From Akkermansiaceae bacterium (GTDB lineage: Bacteria; Verrucomicrobiota; Verrucomicrobiia; Verrucomicrobiales; DEV007), in contig JACKQC010000002.1 in assembly GCA_024233085.1 (NCBI GenBank), forward strand, positions 372,001 to 436,000: a DNA stretch of 64,000 nucleotides, in the 5' to 3' direction. This document shows, piece by piece, positions 55,250 to 64,000 of this stretch; positions within the stretch are counted from its first letter, which is position 1, and the number at the start of each line of letters is the position of its first letter. The notes beneath the pieces are model-generated. The model was not told where the DNA came from, ran no database searches, and saw only the letters and a list, made by a program, of their open reading frames with translations. The position numbers and the translations under genes are program-made.

Positions 55250-56155
55250 ATGGCCCACGACTCCATCCAGAATTCCGCCCCGGAGCGGACCCTGAAAATC
55301 GGCCTGCCCAAAGGCAGCCTTTCGGCGCCGACCCTCGATCTCTTTCAAAAAGCCGGTTATCAGATTCACGGCGCCGACCGTTCCTACCGGCCCTCGATCG
55401 ACGATCCCGAGTTGGAATTGCGCCTGATCCGAGCCCAGGAGATCGGTCGCTACGTCGACCACGGCTTTCTCGACTGCGGCATCACCGGCCGGGACTGGAT
55501 CGCGGAAAACGGCGCCAGAGTCGAGGTGATCTGCGACCTGCGCTACAGCAAGGCGACCGCGAACCCAACTCGCTGGGTACTGGTTGTGCCGAACGATTCG
55601 CCCATCCGGAGCGTTCAGGATCTCCAGGGAAAGCGCATCGCCGCCGAGGCCACCGGCCTGGTCGAAAAGTACCTGGCGGAGAAAGGGGTCGAGGCCGAAG
55701 TCGAATTCAGTTGGGGCGCCACCGAGGTCAAGGTCCCCGAACTCGTCGACGCGATCGTCGATATCACCGAGACCGGGTCCTCCCTCCGGGCGAACAACCT
55801 GCGCATCGTCGACACCCTGATGGAGAGCTATCCCCAGTTCATCGGGAATCCCGACGCCTTCGCCGACGATTGGAAACGGGAAAAGATGCAGCGATTGGCA
55901 GTGCTCCTCCAGGCCGCGCTCCAGGCGCGTGACATGGTGGGACTGAAACTGAACGTGCCCGAAAATCAGTTGCAAAAAGTCCTCGACTGCTTACCGTCGC
56001 TCCGCAATCCGACCGTCTCGCACCTCGCGCAAGAGGGGTGGGTCGCGGTGGAAACCATCACCGACGAGAAAACGGTCCGGGATTTGATACCGGATCTGAA
56101 AGCTCTGGGCGCCGAGGGAATCATCGAGTATCCCCTCAATAAAGTGGTCAACTGA
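55250..56155 (+). CDS. hisG: ATP phosphoribosyltransferase (long form)
   Basis: HisG starts histidine synthesis by joining ATP and PRPP. This 301-aa protein is of the long (hisZ-independent) type with a C-terminal regulatory domain (PSLRNPTVSHLAQEGWVAVETI). Core motifs are LKIGLPKGSLSAPTL, DCGITGRDW and the PRPP-site DAIVDITETGSSLRANNL. It stands apart from hisBH in this window. Confidence 0.95.
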   Translation: MAHDSIQNSAPERTLKIGLPKGSLSAPTLDLFQKAGYQIHGADRSYRPSIDDPELELRLIRAQEIGRYVDHGFLDCGITGRDWIAENGARVEVICDLRYSKATANPTRWVLVVPNDSPIRSVQDLQGKRIAAEATGLVEKYLAEKGVEAEVEFSWGATEVKVPELVDAIVDITETGSSLRANNLRIVDTLMESYPQFIGNPDAFADDWKREKMQRLAVLLQAALQARDMVGLKLNVPENQLQKVLDCLPSLRNPTVSHLAQEGWVAVETITDEKTVRDLIPDLKALGAEGIIEYPLNKVVN

Positions 56156-56258
56156 ACCGACCGCTATCGCGGCGCCCGAGGGTTTTCCTCGACAAACCGG
56201 CGCGGTTTTCCCCGGCATAACCGGCGGCGACCGATACAACCACAAAGAAATACGACGC

Positions 56259-56363
56259 ATGGGTTCGCTCAAAAAGAGACGAAAAGCCAAGATCAACAAG
56301 CACAAGCGGCGCAAACGCATGAAGGCCAACCGCCACAAGAAGCGTTTGCGTTACAAGAGCTGA
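56259..56363 (+). CDS. 34-aa basic protein, AURKAIP1/COX24 (bS22-like) type
   Basis: The product begins MGSLKKRRKAKINKHKRRKR and ends in an Arg/Lys-rich tail RLRYKS. This pattern (start MGS or MPS, KKRKR, HKRRKR, NRHKKR) matches short AURKAIP1/COX24-domain proteins of Bacteroidota and Verrucomicrobia and the actinobacterial bS22 ribosomal protein. It probably binds rRNA of the small subunit. The ATG at 56259 is in a clear gap between hisG and the TPR gene, with the stop TGA at 56361-56363. Confidence 0.85.
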   Translation: MGSLKKRRKAKINKHKRRKRMKANRHKKRLRYKS

Positions 56364-56379
56364 CCGCTAGCTTACCGGG

Positions 56380-58290
56380 ATGAAAGCGTCGAGGTTCCGT
56401 GGCGGGCCCATCCGCCGCCACCTGTCGGCGCGCCCTCAACCCCCGACCGGTTCGGCGCCGCCGTTTTTCCTGCTTGTGCCTGTGTTGTGCGCCCTCGCGG
56501 CGTGCCCCGCGTCCTCGTGGGGACAGGAAAAAACGGACACGTCGTCCGACCCCTCGAGTTACGAAGACTTCGCCGAAGTCTATGTCGACCGGTATTACCC
56601 GCCCGATCCGAATTTCCGCCTTTCCGATGCCGGAGCCAACCGCGCCCAGGCCAATGCCTACTTCGCCTACGGCCTGAGCCTTCAGGAACGCGGCCGACTT
56701 GACGACGCCATTGCCTCCTACCGCAAGGTACTCGAGATCGCTCCCGGCGAAATCAATCTCGCCCAGCGGGTCGCCGGCATGCTCGCTCAAAACGGCCAGG
56801 TCGCCGAAGGCCTCAAGATTCTCGAGGCCGCTTTCGAGAAAAATCCCGGCGATGCCCGGATTCACATCATCCTTTCCGAATTCCTGGCCACCTTTCGCCG
56901 CGAGTCTCAGGAGGATCGCAAGCGAGCCCTCGACCTCGCCGAAGAAGCCGTCGAGAAATTTCCCTCGGATCCCATCGTTTTCGAGCACCTGGTGCGGCTC
57001 TATCTGGCGGCCGGCCAGCGCGAACAGGCCAAGTCTCTCGTCACCAAGGCCATGGAACGGCCCGAGAAGAATCCCTTCTTCTGGCTGCGACTCGGCCGCG
57101 TCGCCCAAAGCATCTGGCCCCTGAGCCAGAGCCCGGAGCAGGAGCCTGTCCTCGTCAACGGAATCTACGAGAAAGCCTTCGCCCTCGGCGCGAAGAACGC
57201 CATCGTCGCCGAGCGCGTGTCCGATTACTACCACGCGACCCGTCAACCCGCCCGTTCACTGCCGATTCTGCTGGCGCTCGTGGCCGCGAATCCCGACCGC
57301 CTCGACCTGCGCGAAAAGCTCGCCCGGGTCTATGGCGCCCTTGGCAAGGATGACGAACTCGTCGCCACCCTCGAGGAAATTGTCGCCATCAACTCCCAGG
57401 ACGCCGAAACCCACCGCCAACTCGGGCGCCTCTACTATGCGAAGGAGGACGTGGAGAACGCCATCCGACACTTTCAGGCGGTGCTGAAAGTCACCCGCGG
57501 CTCACCGGAGGAATTTCTGGGCCTCGGCCAGTTGATGCTCAACGCCAAGCGTAGCGAAGAGGCCACCAATGTCCTCGAGCGCGGTCATTACCTTTACCCC
57601 GCCGATCCCCAGATCACCTACGGTCTGTGCATCGCCGTGGCGCGCCAGGACAAGTGGCCCGACGCCGTTCACTGGTACGAAAAAACCGCCGAACTCGCCG
57701 CCCAATCGATGCCCGAAATGCTCAGCGAGACGTTTTTTTTCAACTTTGGCGCCGCCGTCGAGCGGGCCGGCGATATCGCCCGCGCCGAGACCTTGTTCCG
57801 CAAGTCCGAGGAACTGCTGAACAAGGACGATACCGACGACGAGGAACGCCGCAAATTCCGGGCCCAACTCTACAATTACCTCGGTTACATGTGGGTCGAG
57901 AAGGATCTGAAAATCGACGAAGCGGGCGAACTCATCAAGGAAGCCGTGAAGCTCGATCCGCAGTCCGGGGCCATCGCCGACAGTCTCGGCTGGTTTTACT
58001 TCAAAAAGGAACGCTACGAGGAGGCCCGAAAGGAACTCGAGCGGGCCATGTCCATGGTCGAGGAGCCCGATCCGGTCATTTTCGACCACCTGGGGCGGGT
58101 CTTTTTTAACCTGGGCGACAAACCCAAGGCAATCGAGTTCATGAAGAAGGCCGTCGAACTCGATCCCGAGAACGCCGAATTGAAGGAGCGCCTGAAAACA
58201 TTCGAGAAAACGAATCCTCCCTCCGCGCCAAAGCCCGCTCCGGCGCCGGCGCCTCCGGCCTCCGCCAAGCCCGTTCCCAAGGCGGCCTGA
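56380..58290 (+). CDS. Secreted TPR-repeat protein
   Basis: This 636-aa protein has an N-terminal signal-like segment with hydrophobic core FFLLVPVLCALAACPASS; the cysteine may be a lipobox variant. About ten TPR-like helix pairs follow, such as AQANAYFAYGLSLQERGRLDDAI, AETHRQLGRLYYAKEDVENAI and IADSLGWFYFKKERYEEA. The C-terminal tail is Pro/Ala-rich. It is a likely scaffold for protein contacts in the periplasm or envelope. The next gene is 75 bp downstream; the 34-aa gene upstream has the same direction. Confidence 0.9.
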   Translation: MKASRFRGGPIRRHLSARPQPPTGSAPPFFLLVPVLCALAACPASSWGQEKTDTSSDPSSYEDFAEVYVDRYYPPDPNFRLSDAGANRAQANAYFAYGLSLQERGRLDDAIASYRKVLEIAPGEINLAQRVAGMLAQNGQVAEGLKILEAAFEKNPGDARIHIILSEFLATFRRESQEDRKRALDLAEEAVEKFPSDPIVFEHLVRLYLAAGQREQAKSLVTKAMERPEKNPFFWLRLGRVAQSIWPLSQSPEQEPVLVNGIYEKAFALGAKNAIVAERVSDYYHATRQPARSLPILLALVAANPDRLDLREKLARVYGALGKDDELVATLEEIVAINSQDAETHRQLGRLYYAKEDVENAIRHFQAVLKVTRGSPEEFLGLGQLMLNAKRSEEATNVLERGHYLYPADPQITYGLCIAVARQDKWPDAVHWYEKTAELAAQSMPEMLSETFFFNFGAAVERAGDIARAETLFRKSEELLNKDDTDDEERRKFRAQLYNYLGYMWVEKDLKIDEAGELIKEAVKLDPQSGAIADSLGWFYFKKERYEEARKELERAMSMVEEPDPVIFDHLGRVFFNLGDKPKAIEFMKKAVELDPENAELKERLKTFEKTNPPSAPKPAPAPAPPASAKPVPKAA

Positions 58291-58365
58291 GTTTTGCGCA
58301 TCCCCGACGGATCGTTGCCGGCCCTCATTGGTTCGATGACTCCGTGTTCCACTGGATTTTCACGC

Positions 58366-59475
58366 ATGAAAGACACCGCTTTCCTCCGCCTGTTGCTTCT
58401 GTCGATCTCGGTCGGTTGCGCCGGCTCCAGTGCCGCCGCCGCCGATCTTCCCCGGAGCACGCCCGAAGCCGAAGGCATTTCCTCCGCGGCGATCCGCGAA
58501 TTCATTCAGGCGGCCGACGAGCGAATCGACACCCTGCATAGTTTCATGCTCGTGCGGCACGGAAAGGCGATCGCCGAGGCGTGGTGGAAACCCGAATCGG
58601 CGGAAAAACCGCACGTCCTCTGGTCGCTGAGCAAGAGTTTCAATGCCACGGCGGTCGGACTCGCCGTCGCGGAGGGCAAGCTTGGACTCGACGACCCGGT
58701 GCTGAAGTTTTTTCCCGGCGAGGCGCCCGCGGAGCCAAATGAGAACCTGAAGGCCATGCGCGTGCGCGACCTGCTGACCATGAGCGGCGGGCACGATGTT
58801 GAGCCGAAGTTTGCGATCGAGTCCGGTCCCACGGTGAAGGGTTTTCTCGCTCATCCGGTCGCGCACCAGCCGGGCGCCTGGTTTCGCTACAACACGCCGG
58901 GCAGTTACTTGCTCTCGGCCATCGTCACGAAAGCGACCGGCCAGACCGTGCTCGACTACCTGAAGCCCCGCCTTTTCGAACCGCTCGGCATCGAAAATCC
59001 CGAGTGGGGCGCAACGGCCGAGGGCTACAACTTCGGCGGTTACGGCCTGTTCGTCCGCACCGAGGACATCGCGAAATTCGGGCTGCTCTACCTGCAAAAG
59101 GGCCAATGGAACGGAAAGCAACTGATCCCCGAGGACTGGGTCGATTCCGCGACCGCCAAACAGGTGGACAACAGCCAGGGACCCCACGCCAAGAATCCCG
59201 ACTGGCGCGAAGGTTACGGCTACCAGTTCTGGCGCTGCCGGCACAACTGCTACCGGGGCGACGGGCGCGACGGCCAGATCTGTCTCGTCATCCCCGAGCA
59301 CGATGCCGTTGTCGCCATCACCGCCCGGACCCACCAGATGCAGGACGAACTCGACCTTGTTTGGGAAAAGCTTCTGCCGGCCTTCAAAGCTGAGCCGCTT
59401 CCCGCCGACGCGGCCGAACTGGAAAAGCTCCGGGAGACCGCGGCCAGCCTCGCCGCGCATCCGGCGGAGAAATAG
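58366..59475 (+). CDS. Beta-lactamase-fold (class C) serine hydrolase
   Basis: This 369-aa protein has a signal peptide (about 1-23). The SxxK motif is in VLWSLSKSFNAT, the YxN-type in RYNTPGSYLLS, and EPLGIENPEW is a family block. The third motif (HTG/KTG) is replaced by a GDGRDGQICLV-type stretch. Many such proteins are esterases or peptidases, not drug-resistance enzymes, and resistance cannot be predicted from this sequence. The ATG at 58366 is chosen by the signal peptide; an upstream in-frame ATG is less likely. Confidence 0.88.
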   Translation: MKDTAFLRLLLLSISVGCAGSSAAAADLPRSTPEAEGISSAAIREFIQAADERIDTLHSFMLVRHGKAIAEAWWKPESAEKPHVLWSLSKSFNATAVGLAVAEGKLGLDDPVLKFFPGEAPAEPNENLKAMRVRDLLTMSGGHDVEPKFAIESGPTVKGFLAHPVAHQPGAWFRYNTPGSYLLSAIVTKATGQTVLDYLKPRLFEPLGIENPEWGATAEGYNFGGYGLFVRTEDIAKFGLLYLQKGQWNGKQLIPEDWVDSATAKQVDNSQGPHAKNPDWREGYGYQFWRCRHNCYRGDGRDGQICLVIPEHDAVVAITARTHQMQDELDLVWEKLLPAFKAEPLPADAAELEKLRETAASLAAHPAEK

Positions 59476-59681
59476 CGCGGCTCATCAAGGCTTCACGGGA
59501 GATCGGCCGCTCCGGAGCGATGGAGAAACCGGCGTTCTATCGCGGCCGCGTGGAAGATCCCGGCGCCTGACCAACCGCTTTGAAATCGCGGACCGCTTCC
59601 TTTCCGCCGCCCGCCCGCGTCACGCGAATTCGGGTCTGGCCGCCCGGGGGGCGAACGAGGTATGGTGTCGGCTGTTTTTCC

Positions 59682-62594
59682 ATGGTCATTGGCGGACAAA
59701 CTCTCGCGCCTCGCGTCCCGCGCCCGGCACCGGCGATCGCGATCCTCCTCCTCGGGCTCGCCTCGGCGATCCGGAGCGGCGTCGGCGCGGAGATTTCGCC
59801 CGATGATCTGGCCTTTTTTGAAAGGGAAATCCGCCCGCTGCTCGTCGCGAACTGCCACCAGTGCCACTCCGAGGAAGGCGGCAAGCGCAAGGGCGGCCTC
59901 TGGCTGGATCGGCGGGCCGGTTGGGAGGCGGGAGGCGACTCCGGCGCGGCCGTCAGACCGGGCGATCCCGCGAAAAGCCTCCTCATCGAGGCCGTTCGCT
60001 ACACGAATCCCGATCGCGAAATGCCCCCGGACGGCAAGTTGTCCGCCGAAAAGATCGCGAAACTCGAAGAATGGGTGCGGCGCGGCGCGCCCGATCCCCG
60101 GGACGAACCGACCGCGCCCCGCGACAATGAAAAGGACGCCGAAAACCGCGAAACCCTCGAGCTGGAACGCGGCCGGCGATTCTGGTCCTTCCAACCCGTT
60201 CAAGAACCGCCCGTGCCCGCGCCGAAAGACGCCGCCTGGCCGCGGACGGACATCGACCGATTCATCCGCGCCCGGCAGGAGGCCGAAAACCTCGCCCCGA
60301 TGCCCGACGCCGATCGCGAGACCCTGCTCCGGCGCCTGACGATCGTGCTGACCGGCCTGCCGCCGACCCTCGCCGAGCGCGAGGCCTTTCTCGCGGCCGA
60401 CGAGCCCGGGGCCGCCTTCGAATCCGCCGTGGACCGGCTCCTCGCCTCCGACGCCTTCGCCGAACGCTGGGGGCGGCACTGGCTCGACATCGTCCGCTAC
60501 TCGGACACCAGCGGCGGCGGCCGCGCCCTGACCTTCACCGACGCGTGGCGCTTTCGCGACTACGTGATCGATTCGTTTCGGAAGGACAAACCCCTCGACC
60601 GCCTCGTCCGCGAGCACATCGCGGGCGACCTGCTGCCTTTCGAGTCGCCGGCACAACAGCTCGAGCAGCTCTCCGGCACCGGCTTCCTCGTCCTCGGGCC
60701 GCACAACTACGAGAACCAGGACAAGGAACTCCTCGAACTCGAGATCGTCGACGAGCAACTCGACACCCTCGGGCAGGCCTTCCTCGGCCTGACCCTCGGC
60801 TGCGCGCGCTGTCACGACCACAAATTCGATCCCATTCCAGCCACGGACTACTACGCGATGGCCGGTATTCTCACGAGCACCCACTCCGTCAATCACGCCA
60901 ATGTCTCGCAGTGGATGACGCGCGCGGTGGCCGTCTCCGACGAGGAACGCGGCGCCCACGAGACTTGGCTCGCCCGCGATGCCGCGCTCGAGACGGAAAT
61001 CGCCGCCGTCCGGGAAAGTCTCGGCGAATTCGGCGGCGACCTGCCCAAATCGGCTTCGATCGAAGGCCTGGAGGGCCTCGTGCTCGACAACACCGATGCC
61101 GAGCGCACCGGCGACTGGTCCGACTCGACCAGCAACCCTCGTTTCGTCGGCGACGGCTATCTCCACTGCGACGGCGAGGGCGGCGACACCAGCTATGCCG
61201 TTTTCCGGCTCCGGGTGCCGGCCGACGGCCGATACGAAGTCCGTGTCTCCTACAGCGCCGGCACCAACCGCGTCCGTGACGCCTCCGTCACCGTCTGGCA
61301 CGCGAAAGGCGACGACACCCTCCGCATCGACCAGCGCAAGCCGCCGCGCCACGCCCGACTCTTCGAGGACGTCGGCGTCTTCGAATTCGAGACTGACAAG
61401 GAAGTCATGGTTCGCGTCGGCAACCAAGGCGTGAAAAGCCGGGGCGTCGTCGTCGCCGACGCCGTGCAACTCGTTCCCGAGGCCGAAGCCGTCCGCGCCG
61501 CCGCCGCCGCGCCCGATCGCGACCGCATCGCCGCCCTGGAGGACCGCCTCAAAAAACTCCAGGCCGAACAGCGCGCCCTCGAAAAATCCAGGCCAAACCT
61601 TCCCAGCGTGATGTGCGTCGAGGACGGCGAATCCCCCGCCGACACCGCCGTCCGTGTCGGCGGCCTGCCCCGAAACCTTGGCAAGACCCCGCCGCGTGGC
61701 TTTCTCCGCGTCACCGCGCCGGAGGGCGCCCCGAGACCCCTGATCGGCTCCGGAAGCGGCCGTCTGGAGCTGGCCGCGTGGCTGACTTCGCCGGAAAACC
61801 CGCTGACCGCCCGCGTCCTCGCCAACCGGATCTGGATGCACCTCTTCGGCGAAGGCATTGTCCGCACCCCGGACAACTTCGGCCGCACCGGCGCCCCGCC
61901 CGCCGACCCCGCGCTGCTCGATTTTCTCGCCACCCGGCTGGTCGAGAACGGCTGGTCCGCGAAGAAAACCCTCCGCGAGATCCTCCTCAGCCGCGTGTGG
62001 GGCCTCTCCTCCGGCGACGACCCGGCCGCCGCCGCCCTCGACCCGGACAACCGCTTCCTCTGGCGCGCCCACCGCCGCAAAGTGGACGCCGAGACCTTCC
62101 GCGACTCCGTGCTCGCCATTGCCGGCACCCTCGACCGCGACGCCGGAGGACCCAGCCTGCCGAAGGACTTCAAATCTGAGTTCGGCTACCAGTTCGCCAC
62201 CCGGAAACGCAGCGTTTACGTGCCCGTGTTTCGCAACCGGATGCACGAGGCGCTGGCCGCCTTCGACTTCGCCAATCCGAATTTCGTGGTGGGAAAACGC
62301 GCCGCCTCGAACATCCCCACCCAGGCCCTCTTCCTGATGAATGACGAATTCATCCACGCCCAGGCCGAGGCCGCCGCCCGGCGCGTGCTTGCCGCCGCGC
62401 CCGACGGCACCGACGAGGACCGCGTCCGGGCCGCCTGGCGCATGACCCTGTGCCGCGATCCCCGGCCCGACGAGATCGCCCTCGCCCTGCCCTATCTCTC
62501 CGAGGAAGGCGCCGCCTCGTCCGAATCCCTGCCCGCGTGGACCGCCCTGATGCGCACCCTGTTTGCGTGCGTCGATTTTCAGTATTATCGGTGA
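59682..62594 (+). CDS. Secreted PSCyt1/DUF1549/DUF1553 protein with golvesin-like insert
   Basis: This ~970-aa protein has a signal region (hydrophobic AIAILLLGLASAI). A PSCyt1-type segment has CHQCH and EMPPDGKLS. DUF1549 follows (WGRHWLDIVRYSDTSGGGR, CARCHDHKFDPIPATDYYA). Then, between DUF1549 and DUF1553, a beta-rich insert (about residues 460-605) contains RVPADGRYEVRVSYSAGTNR, like golvesin or xanthan-lyase C-terminal domains. A short coiled coil and DUF1553 (LANRIWMHLFGEGIVRTPDNF) follow. The ATG at 59682 is one choice; an in-frame start at 59580 exists. It pairs with the DUF1501 gene 14 bp later. Confidence 0.88.
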   Translation: MVIGGQTLAPRVPRPAPAIAILLLGLASAIRSGVGAEISPDDLAFFEREIRPLLVANCHQCHSEEGGKRKGGLWLDRRAGWEAGGDSGAAVRPGDPAKSLLIEAVRYTNPDREMPPDGKLSAEKIAKLEEWVRRGAPDPRDEPTAPRDNEKDAENRETLELERGRRFWSFQPVQEPPVPAPKDAAWPRTDIDRFIRARQEAENLAPMPDADRETLLRRLTIVLTGLPPTLAEREAFLAADEPGAAFESAVDRLLASDAFAERWGRHWLDIVRYSDTSGGGRALTFTDAWRFRDYVIDSFRKDKPLDRLVREHIAGDLLPFESPAQQLEQLSGTGFLVLGPHNYENQDKELLELEIVDEQLDTLGQAFLGLTLGCARCHDHKFDPIPATDYYAMAGILTSTHSVNHANVSQWMTRAVAVSDEERGAHETWLARDAALETEIAAVRESLGEFGGDLPKSASIEGLEGLVLDNTDAERTGDWSDSTSNPRFVGDGYLHCDGEGGDTSYAVFRLRVPADGRYEVRVSYSAGTNRVRDASVTVWHAKGDDTLRIDQRKPPRHARLFEDVGVFEFETDKEVMVRVGNQGVKSRGVVVADAVQLVPEAEAVRAAAAAPDRDRIAALEDRLKKLQAEQRALEKSRPNLPSVMCVEDGESPADTAVRVGGLPRNLGKTPPRGFLRVTAPEGAPRPLIGSGSGRLELAAWLTSPENPLTARVLANRIWMHLFGEGIVRTPDNFGRTGAPPADPALLDFLATRLVENGWSAKKTLREILLSRVWGLSSGDDPAAAALDPDNRFLWRAHRRKVDAETFRDSVLAIAGTLDRDAGGPSLPKDFKSEFGYQFATRKRSVYVPVFRNRMHEALAAFDFANPNFVVGKRAASNIPTQALFLMNDEFIHAQAEAAARRVLAAAPDGTDEDRVRAAWRMTLCRDPRPDEIALALPYLSEEGAASSESLPAWTALMRTLFACVDFQYYR

Positions 62595-62608
62595 CCGTCG
62601 CTCGATCC

Positions 62609-64000
62609 ATGAGTTTCAGCGCCTTCCATCCCCCCGTCCTCCCCTCCCGTCGCGAGCTGCTTCGCACGGCGGCCTGCGGCTTCGGCTCGGTCGCGCTGGC
62701 GGGCATCGCCCACGGCCTGCGGGCGGCGGAAAAAGGCGCCGGCCGGCCCTTGCCACGCGCGCTCAGCCACCCGGCCCGGGCGAAGCGCGTCATTTTCATC
62801 TTCATGCAGGGCGGCCCCAGCCACGTCGATACCTTCGACCTGAAGCCCGAACTGGCAAAGTGGGACGGCAAGAAAACCGCCTTCCATAATCCCCGAACCC
62901 GGCAGGTCGAGGACCACCTCGTCATGAAGCCGCTTTGGGAATTCCAGCGCCACGGAGAATGCGGGCGGCCCGTGTCCTCCCTGTTTCCCGAAATGGCGAG
63001 GCACGTGGACGACCTTTGTTTCCTCCACGGCATGCACACCGAGGGCGTCGCCCACGGCCCCGCCACTCTCTTTCTTCACACCGGAGCCACCAATCTCGTC
63101 CGTCCCTCCGTCGGCGCGTGGATCAGCTACGGCCTCGGCACCGAAAACGAAAACCTGCCCGCCTTCGTCACCGTCAATCCCCCCGCCAACAAGGGCGGCC
63201 CGCGCAACTACGGCAACGCCTTCCTGCCCGCCATCCACCAGGGCACCGTCCTCGGCCAGCCCGGTGACCGCAACGCCGTCCCCCGGCTCCGAAACCTCGA
63301 AAGCCCCCTGCCCGCCGACAACCGGAGTCGGCAGTTCGAATTCCTCGACGCTCTCGACCGGCTCCAGGCCGGACACGACGGCGTCGCCGACTCGCAGTTC
63401 CAGGGCGCCGTCGAGTCCCTCGAACTCGCCTGGCGCATGCAGGGCCACGCCGCCGGCCTCGTCGATGTGGAGCGCGAATCCCCCGCCACCCGCGAACTCT
63501 ATGGCATCGGGAAAAACCCCACCGACAGCTTCGGTCGCCAATGCCTCGCCGCCCGCCAGCTCGCCGAGGCCGGCGTCCGCTACATCCAGATCAGCCACTG
63601 CGACAACGGCGCCACCCCCGTCTGGGACCAGCACAGCAACATGCCCAAGCACGAGGAACTCGCCCACGAAGTCGACCGCCCCGTCGCCGGCCTGCTCGCC
63701 GATCTCAAGCAGCGCGGCCTGCTCGAGGACACCCTCGTCTGGTGGGGCGGTGAATTCGGCCGCACCCCTTTCACCCAGAACAAGAACGGCCGCGACCACA
63801 ATCCCCGCGGCTTCACCGTCTGGCTCGCCGGCGGCGGCGTGAAACCCGGCTTCGCCCACGGCGCCACCGACGAACTCGGTTTCGCCGCCGTCGAGGGCAA
63901 GGTCCACATGCACGATCTCCACGCCACCCTGCTCCACCTGCTCGGCGTCGATCACGAGGAACTGACCTTTCGCGTCGCCGGCTTCGACATGCGCCTCACC
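62609..64000 (+). CDS. DUF1501 family protein (3' end outside window)
   Basis: The frame starts at the ATG 62609 and stays open to the window edge (464 codons). The leader LPSRRELLRTAACGFGSVALAG is a twin-arginine signal. The core has FIFMQGGPSHVDTFDLKP, GEFGRTPFTQNKNGRDHNP and ATLLHLLGVDHEELTFRVAG. From the usual end of the family only about 15-25 residues are missing. It is the partner of the PSCyt1/DUF1549/DUF1553 gene. Confidence 0.92.
   Translation, partial: MSFSAFHPPVLPSRRELLRTAACGFGSVALAGIAHGLRAAEKGAGRPLPRALSHPARAKRVIFIFMQGGPSHVDTFDLKPELAKWDGKKTAFHNPRTRQVEDHLVMKPLWEFQRHGECGRPVSSLFPEMARHVDDLCFLHGMHTEGVAHGPATLFLHTGATNLVRPSVGAWISYGLGTENENLPAFVTVNPPANKGGPRNYGNAFLPAIHQGTVLGQPGDRNAVPRLRNLESPLPADNRSRQFEFLDALDRLQAGHDGVADSQFQGAVESLELAWRMQGHAAGLVDVERESPATRELYGIGKNPTDSFGRQCLAARQLAEAGVRYIQISHCDNGATPVWDQHSNMPKHEELAHEVDRPVAGLLADLKQRGLLEDTLVWWGGEFGRTPFTQNKNGRDHNPRGFTVWLAGGGVKPGFAHGATDELGFAAVEGKVHMHDLHATLLHLLGVDHEELTFRVAGFDMRLT

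Noticed and set aside
59493..62357. A 954-codon open frame on the minus strand
   Set aside because: It is the shadow of the PSCyt1/DUF1549/DUF1553 gene and has no recognisable domain.

Overview
The window is GC-rich bacterial chromosome. The content points to Verrucomicrobiota, or less likely Planctomycetota: two DUF1549/DUF1553 plus DUF1501 secreted-protein pairs, SHD1-type N-terminal domains, a PTPDL-like protein, an ECF sigma factor beside a Ser/Thr kinase with WD40 repeats, a sulfatase, DUF1080 and a tiny AURKAIP1/COX24-type protein. A GT9 glycosyltransferase suggests a Gram-negative envelope. The phylum is an inference from families; there is no rRNA, tRNA or CRISPR array in the window.

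Layout. 1-7.9 kb: recG (5' end outside), a GT2 glycosyltransferase, an ABC ATPase, two secreted proteins, hemL and upp. 8-13.5 kb: a giant secreted fibre-like protein (1643 aa) with two blocks of seven propeller-like repeats and a C-terminal endosialidase-type chaperone domain, followed by a decayed relative. 13.6-19.8 kb: Ser/Thr kinase-WD40, a divergent ECF sigma factor and a CpxAR-like two-component system. 20-25.7 kb: three adjacent secreted enzymes (YHYH/EF-hand/PEBP fusion, sulfatase, metallophosphoesterase), all with Gly/Lys-rich segments. 26.1-29.6 kb: a lower-GC four-gene operon (unrecognised protein, tyrosine/dual-specificity-type phosphatase, beta-CASP metallo-beta-lactamase nuclease, PD-(D/E)XK-like protein), which is my candidate for an undescribed conflict or nucleic-acid-processing system. 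It is followed by a ~200 bp MITE-like element. 30.1-36.8 kb: five genes likely acting in extracytoplasmic glycoside oxidation and cleavage. 36.8-43.5 kb: hisH, hisB, a PTPDL-like protein, a ParA ATPase with an acidic partner, and GT9. 43.6-49.4 kb: a mannose-1-phosphate guanylyltransferase, an inserted two-gene restriction-modification system, ruvX, truA and an AraC regulator. 49.4-64 kb: transketolase, the two DUF1549/DUF1501 pairs, hisG, the 34-aa gene, a TPR protein and a beta-lactamase-fold hydrolase. The last DUF1501 gene runs off the window.

The most striking non-coding signal is a short palindromic repeat (about 37 bp, arms ACAGGGTT/AACCCTGT). It occurs in at least six places, five of them between convergent genes. 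In three of these its left arm supplies the TAG stop codon of the upstream gene. It probably acts as a REP-like bidirectional terminator.
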